Source: Microbacteriaceae bacterium (lineage in GTDB: Bacteria; Actinomycetota; Actinomycetes; Actinomycetales; Microbacteriaceae). Taken from it: DNA of 24,085 bases. Of this stretch, positions 15,454-22,111 are shown one piece after another. A program made the translations under genes and the position numbers. The notes beneath the pieces were generated by a model. The model worked only from the letters and a program-made list of their open reading frames with translations, was not told the origin of the DNA and did not search any database. Each line of letters starts with the position of its first letter. The first letter of the stretch is position 1. Location of the stretch: the NCBI GenBank assembly GCA_029979375.1, contig JAPOHQ010000010.1, positions 1 to 24,085 on the forward strand, given 5' to 3'.

Positions 15454-16941
15454 ATGGCGATTTCGCAAGAAAGAAAAACTAACCCCTTAGCCAGGCTCAT
15501 TAAGCCCAGGAAGGCCAAGGCCTCAAGTGCCGAGCTCAAGCTGTTTGAGGCAATGCAGGCAGGTAAGGCTGTCGGCGACAAGATGTGGCAGGAGGCTGCC
15601 AAGACCCACACCTGGCTGCACTTCACCAGGCACTCCCCCTACAACAAGATCGACATGACCATCATCGAGCGCGGCGAGGGTCACTACCTCATCGACAGCA
15701 AGGGTAGAAAGGTCATCGACGGACTCTCGGGGCTGTTTACCTGCAACGCAGGACATGCCAGACCGGAACTTGCAGAGGCTGCCCAAAAGCAGATGATGGA
15801 ACTCGACTTCATGCCGCTGTGGTCCTACCACCACCCAAGGGCTATTGAGCTGGCAGAACGACTGCTTTCCTATGCCCCTGAGGGAATGACAAGGATCTTC
15901 TTCACCACTGGTGGAACAGAGGGTGTCGAGTCGGCTTGGAAGATTGCCAAGCAGTACTTCCGCATGACCGGTAAGCCCCAGAAACACAAGGTCATCTCGC
16001 GAATGACTGCCTACCACGGCACCAGCCACGGCGCACTGTCGATAACCGGAATCCCGGCCTTTAAGCAGATGTTCGAACCGCTGGTTCCAAGCGCATTCAG
16101 GGTTCCGAACACCAACTACTACCGTGCACCTCACGAGTTCAAGAATGAGGATGAGTTTGGCATCTGGGCAGCGAACCGTCTCGAAGAGGCCATCCTGTTC
16201 GAGGGCCCAGACACAGTCGCGGCATTCTTCGTTGAGCCAATTCAGAATGCCGGTGGCTGCTTCACCGCGCCAAAGAGCTACTTCAAGAGGGTGCGGGAGA
16301 TTTGCACCAAATACGACGTGATCCTGGTCGCCGACGAAACCATCACCGGTTACGGCCGCACCGGGGAAATGTTTGGATCAATTAGATACGACATCCAACC
16401 GGACATGATGGTCACGGCCAAGGCCATCACCTCGGGAGCGCAGCCCCTTGGAGCGCTGTTCTTGAAGGAGAAGTTCTTTGAGCCCTTCAAGGAGGGCACC
16501 GCAACCCTGGCCCACGGCTACACCTTTGGTGGACACCCGGTCGCCTGCGCCGTTGCCCTCGCGAACCTCGATATCTACGATCGCGAAAAGATCGTCGACA
16601 ATGTGCGAACCAACTCCCCGGTTTTCCGCAAGACGCTCGAGAAGCTCTATGACCTTCCCATCGTCGGAAATGTGCGTGGTGACGGCTACTTCTTCGCGGT
16701 CGAGCTTGTAAAGGACAAGAAGACCAAAGAGACCCTTACGGGAGTTGAGGCCGAGAAGCTACTTCGCGGATTCCTCAACACCGCCCTATTTGATGCGGGC
16801 CTCTACTGCCGTGCAGACGATCGAGGAGACCCTGTTATTCAGCTGGCTCCCCCGCTAACAATCGGGCCCAAGGAGTTTGATGAGATTGAGCAGATCCTTC
16901 GCGGAGTGCTGACGGAGGCCTGGAAGCGCCTGAACTCCTAG
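15454..16941 (+). CDS. class III aminotransferase, putrescine (SpuC-type) aminotransferase likely
   Basis: A 495-residue PLP enzyme of the omega-amine:pyruvate/putrescine aminotransferase group. Visible features are a long N-terminal lead, RGEGHYLIDSKGRKVIDGLS (73-92), TTGGTEGVESAWKIAKQY (151-168, phosphate turn), AYHGTSHGA (186-194), VEPIQNAGG (260-268), the PLP-ring aspartate in LVADETITGYGRTG (D294) and the Schiff-base lysine in VTAKAITSGAQPLGA (K323). These patterns resemble SpuC and related putrescine or omega-amine transaminases more than GabT. With the aldehyde dehydrogenase nearby, the best inference is putrescine plus an oxo-acid giving 4-aminobutyraldehyde. Cadaverine or another diamine is possible. 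It lies 23 bases after the regulator and 2 bases before the FAD oxidoreductase, in one operon. Confidence 0.87.
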   Translation: MAISQERKTNPLARLIKPRKAKASSAELKLFEAMQAGKAVGDKMWQEAAKTHTWLHFTRHSPYNKIDMTIIERGEGHYLIDSKGRKVIDGLSGLFTCNAGHARPELAEAAQKQMMELDFMPLWSYHHPRAIELAERLLSYAPEGMTRIFFTTGGTEGVESAWKIAKQYFRMTGKPQKHKVISRMTAYHGTSHGALSITGIPAFKQMFEPLVPSAFRVPNTNYYRAPHEFKNEDEFGIWAANRLEEAILFEGPDTVAAFFVEPIQNAGGCFTAPKSYFKRVREICTKYDVILVADETITGYGRTGEMFGSIRYDIQPDMMVTAKAITSGAQPLGALFLKEKFFEPFKEGTATLAHGYTFGGHPVACAVALANLDIYDREKIVDNVRTNSPVFRKTLEKLYDLPIVGNVRGDGYFFAVELVKDKKTKETLTGVEAEKLLRGFLNTALFDAGLYCRADDRGDPVIQLAPPLTIGPKEFDEIEQILRGVLTEAWKRLNS

Positions 16942-16943
16942 CC

Positions 16944-18299
16944 TTGGACTACTCGAGACTAAGTTTCTGGCACGAGTCCGTAGGAGACCTAGAACCATCT
17001 CCTACCCCCAAGGCTCATGGCCGCTATGACGTCATAATCCTCGGTGGGGGTTTCACTGGGCTTTGGACTGGCATATATCTGCTCAGAAAAGAGCCGAAGC
17101 TCAAGGTCGCGATAGTCGAAAAGGAGATTGCTGGCTTTGGCGCATCAGGTCGCAATGGCGGCTGGTGCTCGAGCCTGTTCCCCTGGTCAGCTTCGCAGCT
17201 CGAGCGCAAATACGGTTTCGAGCAAGCCGTTGCCCTGCGCAGGGCCATGGTCAAAACAGTTGCCGAAGTCGGAAGGATATCCAAGGAACTGGGTATCGAC
17301 TGCGACTTCAGGCAGGCCGGAACCTACACCTTGATTCGCTCTGATGCCCAGGCCAAAAAGGCCCGGCACGAGCTCGAGCAGGCTGGCCGCTTTGGCGTCG
17401 ACGAGCTCAAGTTGCTCCCTATAGAAAGCGCACCTCAGGCCTCGAAGAGCATGGGAGCGGTTTTCGATCCAGGTTGCGCAGCGATACATCCGGCCAAGCT
17501 CGTCAGAGGCCTTGCCCGGGTCTTCCGGAAGCTAGGTGGTCATCTTTTTGAAAAGACCGAGGTGACCGGCTTTGAAGCCGGGCAGGTGGAGACCTCGAGA
17601 GGTCTTATGTCCACATCCTGGATAGTCGAAGCGCTCGAAGGTTACCGATCTGCCCTGCCGGGGATGAAAAGAGACTCAATCCCCATCTACTCCTTAATGA
17701 TCGCCACCGAGCCAATTGACCCGAAACTTCTTGATGAAATTGGCATTTTCGATGGGGCAACCTTTGCGGACTTCCGGCAGCTAATTGTTTATGGGCAGAG
17801 AACCAAGGACAATCGCATCGCATTCGGAGGCAGGGGCGCTCCCTACCACTTTGGCTCAAAGGTTTCTCAGGAGTATGAACAGGTCCCAAGAATCCACCAA
17901 AACATCGAACGCTATCTGTTTGACATGTTTCCGCAGCTAGCCGGCACTCGAATAAGCCACCGCTGGGGTGGGGCGCTTGGTGTGAAACGTGACTGGATGG
18001 CCTCGGTCCGTGTCGATCGCGCGAGCAAGATTTGTCATGCGGGTGGCTACGTCGGGGACGGGGTAGGGACTTCCAACCTCTTCGGTCGCAGCCTCGCTGA
18101 TTTGATTCTTGGCATTGACTCTCCGGAAAGCAGACTCTGCTTTGTCGGCCACGAGTCCAAGAAGTGGGAGCCGGAACCACTTAGGTTTCTCGGGGCCCGT
18201 TCGGCTGTCCTGGCCGCCTCCATCGCGGACGAGATTGAAGGTGTCACTGGAAGGCAGAGTCCACTCTCCAAAGTCGTCGCCTCCCTCACTGGAAAGTGA
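16944..18299 (+). CDS. FAD-dependent amine oxidoreductase (DAO family, PuuB-like)
   Basis: A 451-residue flavoprotein. The dinucleotide-binding motif DVIILGGGFTGLWTGIYLL is at 29-47, and the conserved GFGASGRNGGWC lies at about 63-74. A C-terminal flavin-contact segment CHAGGYVGDGVGTSNLFGRS lies near 365-384. This layout is that of the gamma-glutamylputrescine oxidase/glycine oxidase-like group. In context it probably oxidises putrescine or a polyamine derivative to an aldehyde. The start is TTG, two bases after the aminotransferase stop, with no Shine-Dalgarno, so translation is presumably coupled. The N-terminus (YSRLSFWHES) fits the family. No gamma-glutamylputrescine synthetase is in the window, so the PuuA-PuuB route is not established. 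The last 363 bases are overlapped on the other strand by the ATPase frame. Confidence 0.88.
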   Translation: MDYSRLSFWHESVGDLEPSPTPKAHGRYDVIILGGGFTGLWTGIYLLRKEPKLKVAIVEKEIAGFGASGRNGGWCSSLFPWSASQLERKYGFEQAVALRRAMVKTVAEVGRISKELGIDCDFRQAGTYTLIRSDAQAKKARHELEQAGRFGVDELKLLPIESAPQASKSMGAVFDPGCAAIHPAKLVRGLARVFRKLGGHLFEKTEVTGFEAGQVETSRGLMSTSWIVEALEGYRSALPGMKRDSIPIYSLMIATEPIDPKLLDEIGIFDGATFADFRQLIVYGQRTKDNRIAFGGRGAPYHFGSKVSQEYEQVPRIHQNIERYLFDMFPQLAGTRISHRWGGALGVKRDWMASVRVDRASKICHAGGYVGDGVGTSNLFGRSLADLILGIDSPESRLCFVGHESKKWEPEPLRFLGARSAVLAASIADEIEGVTGRQSPLSKVVASLTGK

Positions 18300-19067
18300 A
18301 GAAGCCTGCCTGAAGAATAAATCGGTGCTGCTATCGCCGAATGTGACAAAACCGCCAAGTAGGTTTTGCCCACCGCCAGTTTCTCCTCCGGCATCCCCAA
18401 GTACGAGCTTCCTTCCGCTCAGGGCCACTCGAAGAGATCCCACTGACCTGAAAAATTCTGATGCCAACTGTGAATCCTTGGTTGCGACCGCAACGAAGGT
18501 CCTGTTTACCTTTCCCTCGCGCAGCACCGTTTCAATCAGACGGTTGAGAGCCTCACAATGCGAGTGCAGCTCGAGGTCGTCAATCACCAGCAGGAGCGGA
18601 AGACGAGTGGTCATGCGACGCTGAAAGTCCTGCACGAATCCTTCAACTTCCTCGCCTGGAGTCGAAAAGGACCTAAGCACATTCCGCTCTACACGAAAGC
18701 TATCCTCCTGAGCAAGGTGGATCGACCAGACTTCCCCGGGAAACGACCTGATGACCTGCCGCAAGAATGCGGTCTTACCCGAACCAGCCGGACCTGAGGC
18801 GATCAGGCTCGGATGCTCAAGGTTTGGAAGAAGATCCAGTGGCTGACCTTGAGAGTTCACAAAAGTAGCGCCAGCATCTAAGGCGGCGAGTGGGTTGGGC
18901 AAAGAAGCACCGGGACTTGAATGCCCGGGATTCTTTTTGCCTAACCGCTTTTGGCCATACCAGCCTCCTATTACAACCAGGCAAATTATCAACAGGACCC
19001 CATCGCCAAAGGCAAACAGCTCAAACAGACCCCAACAAACAAAGGGCAATAGGTATGCAGGATTCAT
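17937..19067 (-). CDS. membrane-anchored P-loop ATPase resembling the FtsK/SpoIIIE core; C-terminal end doubtful
   Basis: The 376-residue frame starts with two hydrophobic segments (about 4-20 and 22-37), then a basic stretch (KRLGKKN), then a nucleotide-binding domain. Walker A is GPAGSGKTAFLRQVI (92-106) and Walker B LPLLLVIDDLELH (156-168). A later strand FVAVATK (191-197) and the segment FFRSVGSLRVALSG (205-218) align with the pattern of FtsK/EccC-type motors (DNA or protein translocation); this is family resemblance, not proof. I chose ATG 19067 because an upstream ATG (19202) would run past the divergent ogt start. The recognisable domain ends near residue 255, exactly where the convergent FAD gene ends. 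The remaining 120 residues are antisense to that gene and look unlike a protein domain. A frameshift or lost stop is possible. Confidence 0.65.
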   Translation of the reverse strand: MNPAYLLPFVCWGLFELFAFGDGVLLIICLVVIGGWYGQKRLGKKNPGHSSPGASLPNPLAALDAGATFVNSQGQPLDLLPNLEHPSLIASGPAGSGKTAFLRQVIRSFPGEVWSIHLAQEDSFRVERNVLRSFSTPGEEVEGFVQDFQRRMTTRLPLLLVIDDLELHSHCEALNRLIETVLREGKVNRTFVAVATKDSQLASEFFRSVGSLRVALSGRKLVLGDAGGETGGGQNLLGGFVTFGDSSTDLFFRQASSLSSEGGDDFGEWTLPSSDTFNLVRDGGGQDSRTGPEKPKWFRLPLLGLVADKAESAFRRVNAKNQISEAATEEVGSPYPVPDVATRMTNLARAIDTDRGHPVTFHTKRPTPAVAYSSAG

Positions 19068-19086
19068 GGGAAAAACCTGCTCCGAG

Positions 19087-19143
19087 AGTGGATAACTTCC
19101 TGCTTGAAAAGTGGAAACTGTGGAGAAAGTTGAATTATCCACA
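19087..19143. promoter_or_regulatory. cluster of DnaA-box-like 9-mers
   Basis: TTATCCACA at 19135-19143 is a perfect DnaA box. On the minus strand, TTATCCACT (19087-19095) and TTCTCCACA (19119-19127) each differ from it by one base. All three sit in the 116-base gap between the ATPase gene and ogt, and could place either under DnaA control or titrate DnaA. The replication origin itself is not expected here, because no dnaA or dnaN is near. Confidence 0.5.
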
Positions 19144-19168
19144 GCCGCCTTTAGTTGCCTGCAATGCT

Positions 19169-19177
19169 TGCTAGCTT
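19169..19177 (+). promoter_or_regulatory. extended -10 for a leaderless ogt mRNA
   Basis: TGC-TAGCTT ends 6 bases before the ogt ATG, the same geometry as the regulator promoter at 14942-14950. There is no Shine-Dalgarno before ogt. The hexamer itself is only a partial match, so this is moderate support. Confidence 0.35.
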
Positions 19178-19183
19178 GTTCCC

Positions 19184-19657
19184 ATGCCGAATCTGACATC
19201 ACTTGCCATCGACACCCCCATCGGTCCCCTGACGATCTTTGCCAGTGACAAGGCTGTCACGCGGCTCGACTTTGCTGCCGGTAAATCAATTTCGGCATCC
19301 CCTCAATCCATGGCCGTCGCAGACCAGGCGGCTTCCGAGTTGGGGCAATACTTTGCGGGGCAGCGCAAGTCATTTGACGTTGCCGTGGCGCTACTAGGTA
19401 CCGACTTCCAAAAGTCTGTCTGGCGCGAGATAGAGCGAGTGAGATTTGGGGAAACCAAGACCTATGCAGAACTTGCTGGTGCGATTGGGAACCCGAAGGC
19501 CGCAAGGGCAGTGGGCGGAGCGGTAGGTGCCAACCCGGTTCCGATCATCGTCCCCTGTCACCGGATTATGGGGGCCGCGGGCAAACTTACCGGCTACTCG
19601 GGTGGGGCTGGTATCCCGACGAAGATTCAGCTGCTGAAACTCGAGGGCCTGTTGTGA
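19184..19657 (+). CDS. ogt: methylated-DNA-[protein]-cysteine S-methyltransferase
   Basis: A suicide repair protein that moves the alkyl group from O6-alkylguanine or O4-alkylthymine in DNA to its own cysteine. The 157-residue length is typical. The active site IIVPCHRIMG has C125 followed by H126. GTDFQKSVWREIERVRFGET (72-91) and TYAELAGAIGNPKAARAVGG (93-112) form the DNA-binding helix-turn-helix, including the arginine that flips the base (within AARAVGGA). The gene shares four bases (GTGA) with the following glycosylase gene, making a two-gene alkylation-repair operon. No Ada-type regulatory domain is attached. It is divergent from the P-loop ATPase across a DnaA-box cluster. Confidence 0.95.
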   Translation: MPNLTSLAIDTPIGPLTIFASDKAVTRLDFAAGKSISASPQSMAVADQAASELGQYFAGQRKSFDVAVALLGTDFQKSVWREIERVRFGETKTYAELAGAIGNPKAARAVGGAVGANPVPIIVPCHRIMGAAGKLTGYSGGAGIPTKIQLLKLEGLL

Positions 19658-20220
19658 GCCTGCTAAGAGAGCACGCCGACGGCAAAACTCGCTGCAGTTG
19701 GGTTACAGACGATGCTTTGTATATCGACTACCACGACGCGGAGTGGGGCCAAGACACCAAGACACAGGTGGGTCTGTTCGAGGGCATCTGTTTGGAAGGC
19801 TTTCAAGCGGGATTGAGTTGGCTCACGATTCTCAAACGCCGCGAGGGTTTTCGAGATGCATTTCGAGGCTTTGACCCCGCGGTCGTTGCAGCCTTCTCGC
19901 AATCTGATGTCGACAGACTGCTTGCCGACGAGCGCATAATCCGAAATGGAGCCAAGATTCGCTCTGCCATAAACAACGCGCAGGTTGTTGTGGAACAGGA
20001 TCTGGACCTGGTCGACCTGATGTGGTCCTTTGCCCCAAGTGTTCGCCTCTCGAGCGCAGATGGTTTCAGTTGGAAGGCCACGAGCGCCGAATCGGAGGCG
20101 CTCAGCCGAGCGCTGAAGGGGCTTGGATTTAGCTTTGTGGGCCCCACCACGATGTATGCACTCATGCAGTCATCCGGCATGATCAAAGATCACGCTCCGG
20201 GCTGTTTCGTAAGGGGATGA
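19654..20220 (+). CDS. tag: DNA-3-methyladenine glycosylase I
   Basis: It removes 3-methyladenine from DNA to start base excision repair. The 188-residue protein matches the Tag family. RCSWV (C14) and DYHDAEWG (H27), together with DHAPGCF (H180, C184), supply the four zinc ligands expected from E. coli Tag. GICLEGFQAGLSWLTILKRR (44-63) carries the conserved glutamate (E48) of the base-binding pocket. GFSFVGPTTMYALMQSSGMI follows the C-terminal helix-hairpin pattern. The start is GTG overlapping the ogt stop (GTGA), so the pair is translationally coupled. Together they cover the two main toxic or mutagenic simple methylation lesions. Confidence 0.95.
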   Translation: MSLLREHADGKTRCSWVTDDALYIDYHDAEWGQDTKTQVGLFEGICLEGFQAGLSWLTILKRREGFRDAFRGFDPAVVAAFSQSDVDRLLADERIIRNGAKIRSAINNAQVVVEQDLDLVDLMWSFAPSVRLSSADGFSWKATSAESEALSRALKGLGFSFVGPTTMYALMQSSGMIKDHAPGCFVRG

Positions 20221-20234
20221 AAAAATAACCCTCC

Positions 20235-20259
20235 CCGCTACATTGATATGTAGGAGCGG
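20235..20259 (+). promoter_or_regulatory. imperfect palindrome over the sigma-factor ribosome binding site
   Basis: CCGCTACAT (20235-20243) pairs with ATGT (20248-20251) and AGCGG (20255-20259), leaving a 3-base AGG bulge. The AGGAG Shine-Dalgarno (20252-20256) is half buried in it. TACATT (20239-20244) could also be a -10, in which case the element would work as a DNA operator rather than an RNA hairpin. I cannot tell which. Confidence 0.35.
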
Positions 20260-20262
20260 TTA

Positions 20263-20754
20263 ATGACATCTGAAGAATTCAATGCCCTATTTCGGGCTCA
20301 TCTTGGTGACGTCAGCCGATTCCTGTCGAGACGATTGCCCGCAGAGGCTGTAGAAGATATCGCTTCCGACCTGTTCGAAATTGCCTGGAAAAAGCGCGCG
20401 AGTATTCCTGAGGGTCTCGAGCTTCCCTGGCTTTACAAGACAGCCCGCTATCTAATAAGCAACCACCTGCGCAAACAGTCCGGCCGCCAGAGCATTTTGG
20501 ATCGCTTCCTGGAGCCACAGGTTGCACCCTCCGCAGAATCCATTGCACTTGCCGACGCAGAGCTCTCTGAAGCTTGGGCAAATCTACCGTTAGCCGATGC
20601 CGAGGTCTTGTCGTTGTGGGCCATGGAAGGGTTAGAACCAGCCCAGATTGCCGCGGCACTTGGCGTCAGCGCCAATGCGGTGAATGTTCGACTCTCAAGA
20701 GCTAAGAAGAAACTAGCGGCAGAACTTGAAAAAAACCAAGAGCCCACTACATAA
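20263..20754 (+). CDS. ECF-type RNA polymerase sigma factor
   Basis: A 163-residue sigma-70 family protein with only regions 2 and 4. Region 2 covers about 5-72 (FNALFRAHLGDVSRFLSRRL; DIASDLFEIAWKKRASIP; LPWLYKTARYLISNHLRKQ). Region 4 covers about 108-155 (LPLADAEVLSLWAMEGLEPA then IAAALGVSANAVNVRLSRAK), a clear helix-turn-helix. AGGAG lies 6 nt before the ATG. It should direct RNA polymerase to a small regulon controlled by an extracytoplasmic signal. The next gene, seven bases on, codes for a single-pass membrane protein, the usual place for an anti-sigma factor. I cannot assign an ECF group from sequence alone. Confidence 0.93.
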   Translation: MTSEEFNALFRAHLGDVSRFLSRRLPAEAVEDIASDLFEIAWKKRASIPEGLELPWLYKTARYLISNHLRKQSGRQSILDRFLEPQVAPSAESIALADAELSEAWANLPLADAEVLSLWAMEGLEPAQIAAALGVSANAVNVRLSRAKKKLAAELEKNQEPTT

Positions 20755-20761
20755 CCAAGAT

Positions 20762-22111
20762 ATGAAAGACGAAGACCTACGAAACAGGATCGCAGCCGCG
20801 GACAGCGGTGCAGATCTCAATCTCGACCAGACCATCGTTGCCAGGGCGGCGCTTGGCAAGAAGCGCGCACCAATCGGATTCCGGGCAATGCGCCTGGTAG
20901 TTGCAGCGGGTGCTTCGGTCCTGGTAGCGGCGCTTGCCCTACCTCAGGCCTTAGCGCCGAAGCCACTTTTCTCTCTTGCCGGAAGTGGCGGCGAGAAGGC
21001 TACCTCGATGGCCGCAACCGAGGAGGTATCAGCCGATGCAGCTACCTCGATGATCTGGCCCGGTTGGTTTGAATACACCTACGTCGCAGATGGTCTTAGC
21101 ACCCAAGGTGGCAGAGGAACGGTTTATGAAGTCAAGCGAGTCGGCAATCCTGAACAGATTCTCAAGCAGGTTGCGAAGGTCTTTGGGATTAGCGGTGATG
21201 TTAAGCAGGACGAATGGTCCACACCTGAATATCCGAGCTATTCGATTTCAAACGAGGAAACTAGTCTCAATATTTACTGGTCAGGCCCAGGGGGCTGGTA
21301 CTTCAGCAACTGGTCTGGAGGGTTTGCCTACGGTTGCGCCGAACCGGCACCCGCAGACGATGACACCGAGATGCGCGATGAGGGATATGTGTGTGAGGAG
21401 CCCAAGCCAAGTGGCTTGGTTCCAGATGAGGCCATCCTCCGCGCTCAGGCGATTGACCTTTTTGGCCAGCTTGGGGTTGAGGTAGTCGAATCGGAGCTTC
21501 GGGTCTACCGCGACGACTGGGGCGCATCGGTTTCGATGCCTTACCTGCTGAACGGCGAGGCGATTTCACTTGAGTCTTACATTGGCTGGGGATATGACGG
21601 CAAAGTTAGCTACGCCTCCGGCTACAGCATCGAGATAGTCTCCAGGGGCGAGTTTGACACCATCTCCCCCGCCGACACGGTTGCTCGAATCAGCGACTGG
21701 CGCTGGTACGGCTCGGCACCATCGCGCTACTACGACAATTTCTACCGGACTGCTACCGACGTAGCCGTTGCGGCTGAGGAGCCGGCAATGGTGGATGAGG
21801 CGGGAGCTTCCGACCAGGACGATTCAGCGCTAGTCGACGAGGGGACCTCAACGGAAGGTGAAGAGCCCAAGATTGCACCTCAACCGGAGCAAGTGGAGCC
21901 TGAGATTGTCGAAGTCAGGGTAAACAAATCCGAGGCCGCGCTGCTCTCGGTCTGGGATGGCAGCGGCAACATGTGGCTTGTTCCCGGTTACCTGCTGTTC
22001 AATGACCAGGGCTGGTTTGACACCATCATCTCGTTGGTCGAGGGCGTAATCGAGCTGCCCGAACCAATGGAGGTTATGCCGCTTGAGGACTCGGTACTCC
22101 GCGAGGACTAG
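20762..22111 (+). CDS. single-pass membrane protein, probable anti-sigma partner; unrecognised exported domain
   Basis: I do not recognise the family. From ATG 20762 it has 449 residues. A short charged cytoplasmic head (1-40, KDEDLRNRIAAADSGADLNL) is followed by one membrane helix (about 43-62, RLVVAAGASVLVAALALPQA), then a large exported part rich in Trp and Tyr (YWSGPGGWYFSNWSGGFAYG near 175-195). Two cysteines about 25 apart (YGCAEPA and GYVCEEP) may form a disulfide. A long acidic Glu/Asp/Pro linker (about 345-390) leads to a C-terminal segment (KSEAALLSVWDGSGNMWLVP). The head is too short for a clear zinc anti-sigma domain and has no HxxxCxxC. The role is inferred from its position seven bases after the sigma gene. 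A TTG start at 20726 inside the sigma gene is an alternative. Its stop shares a CTAG with the convergent yaaA stop. Confidence 0.75.
   Translation: MKDEDLRNRIAAADSGADLNLDQTIVARAALGKKRAPIGFRAMRLVVAAGASVLVAALALPQALAPKPLFSLAGSGGEKATSMAATEEVSADAATSMIWPGWFEYTYVADGLSTQGGRGTVYEVKRVGNPEQILKQVAKVFGISGDVKQDEWSTPEYPSYSISNEETSLNIYWSGPGGWYFSNWSGGFAYGCAEPAPADDDTEMRDEGYVCEEPKPSGLVPDEAILRAQAIDLFGQLGVEVVESELRVYRDDWGASVSMPYLLNGEAISLESYIGWGYDGKVSYASGYSIEIVSRGEFDTISPADTVARISDWRWYGSAPSRYYDNFYRTATDVAVAAEEPAMVDEAGASDQDDSALVDEGTSTEGEEPKIAPQPEQVEPEIVEVRVNKSEAALLSVWDGSGNMWLVPGYLLFNDQGWFDTIISLVEGVIELPEPMEVMPLEDSVLRED

Noticed and set aside
15523..16134. 203-codon minus frame opposite the putrescine-type aminotransferase
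   Set aside because: It mirrors a strongly conserved PLP enzyme, with no motif and no ribosome binding site.
17605..18180. 191-codon minus frame opposite the FAD oxidoreductase
   Set aside because: It has no recognisable domain and lies entirely antisense to a well-supported flavoprotein.
19087..19143. Chromosome replication origin
   Set aside because: The DnaA-like boxes are few and no dnaA, dnaN, rpmH or AT-rich unwinding region is near.
19067..19202. Upstream ATG (19202) as the ATPase start
   Set aside because: It would overlap the divergent ogt start and add 45 residues with no domain character. ATG 19067 directly precedes the membrane helices and has AGG upstream.
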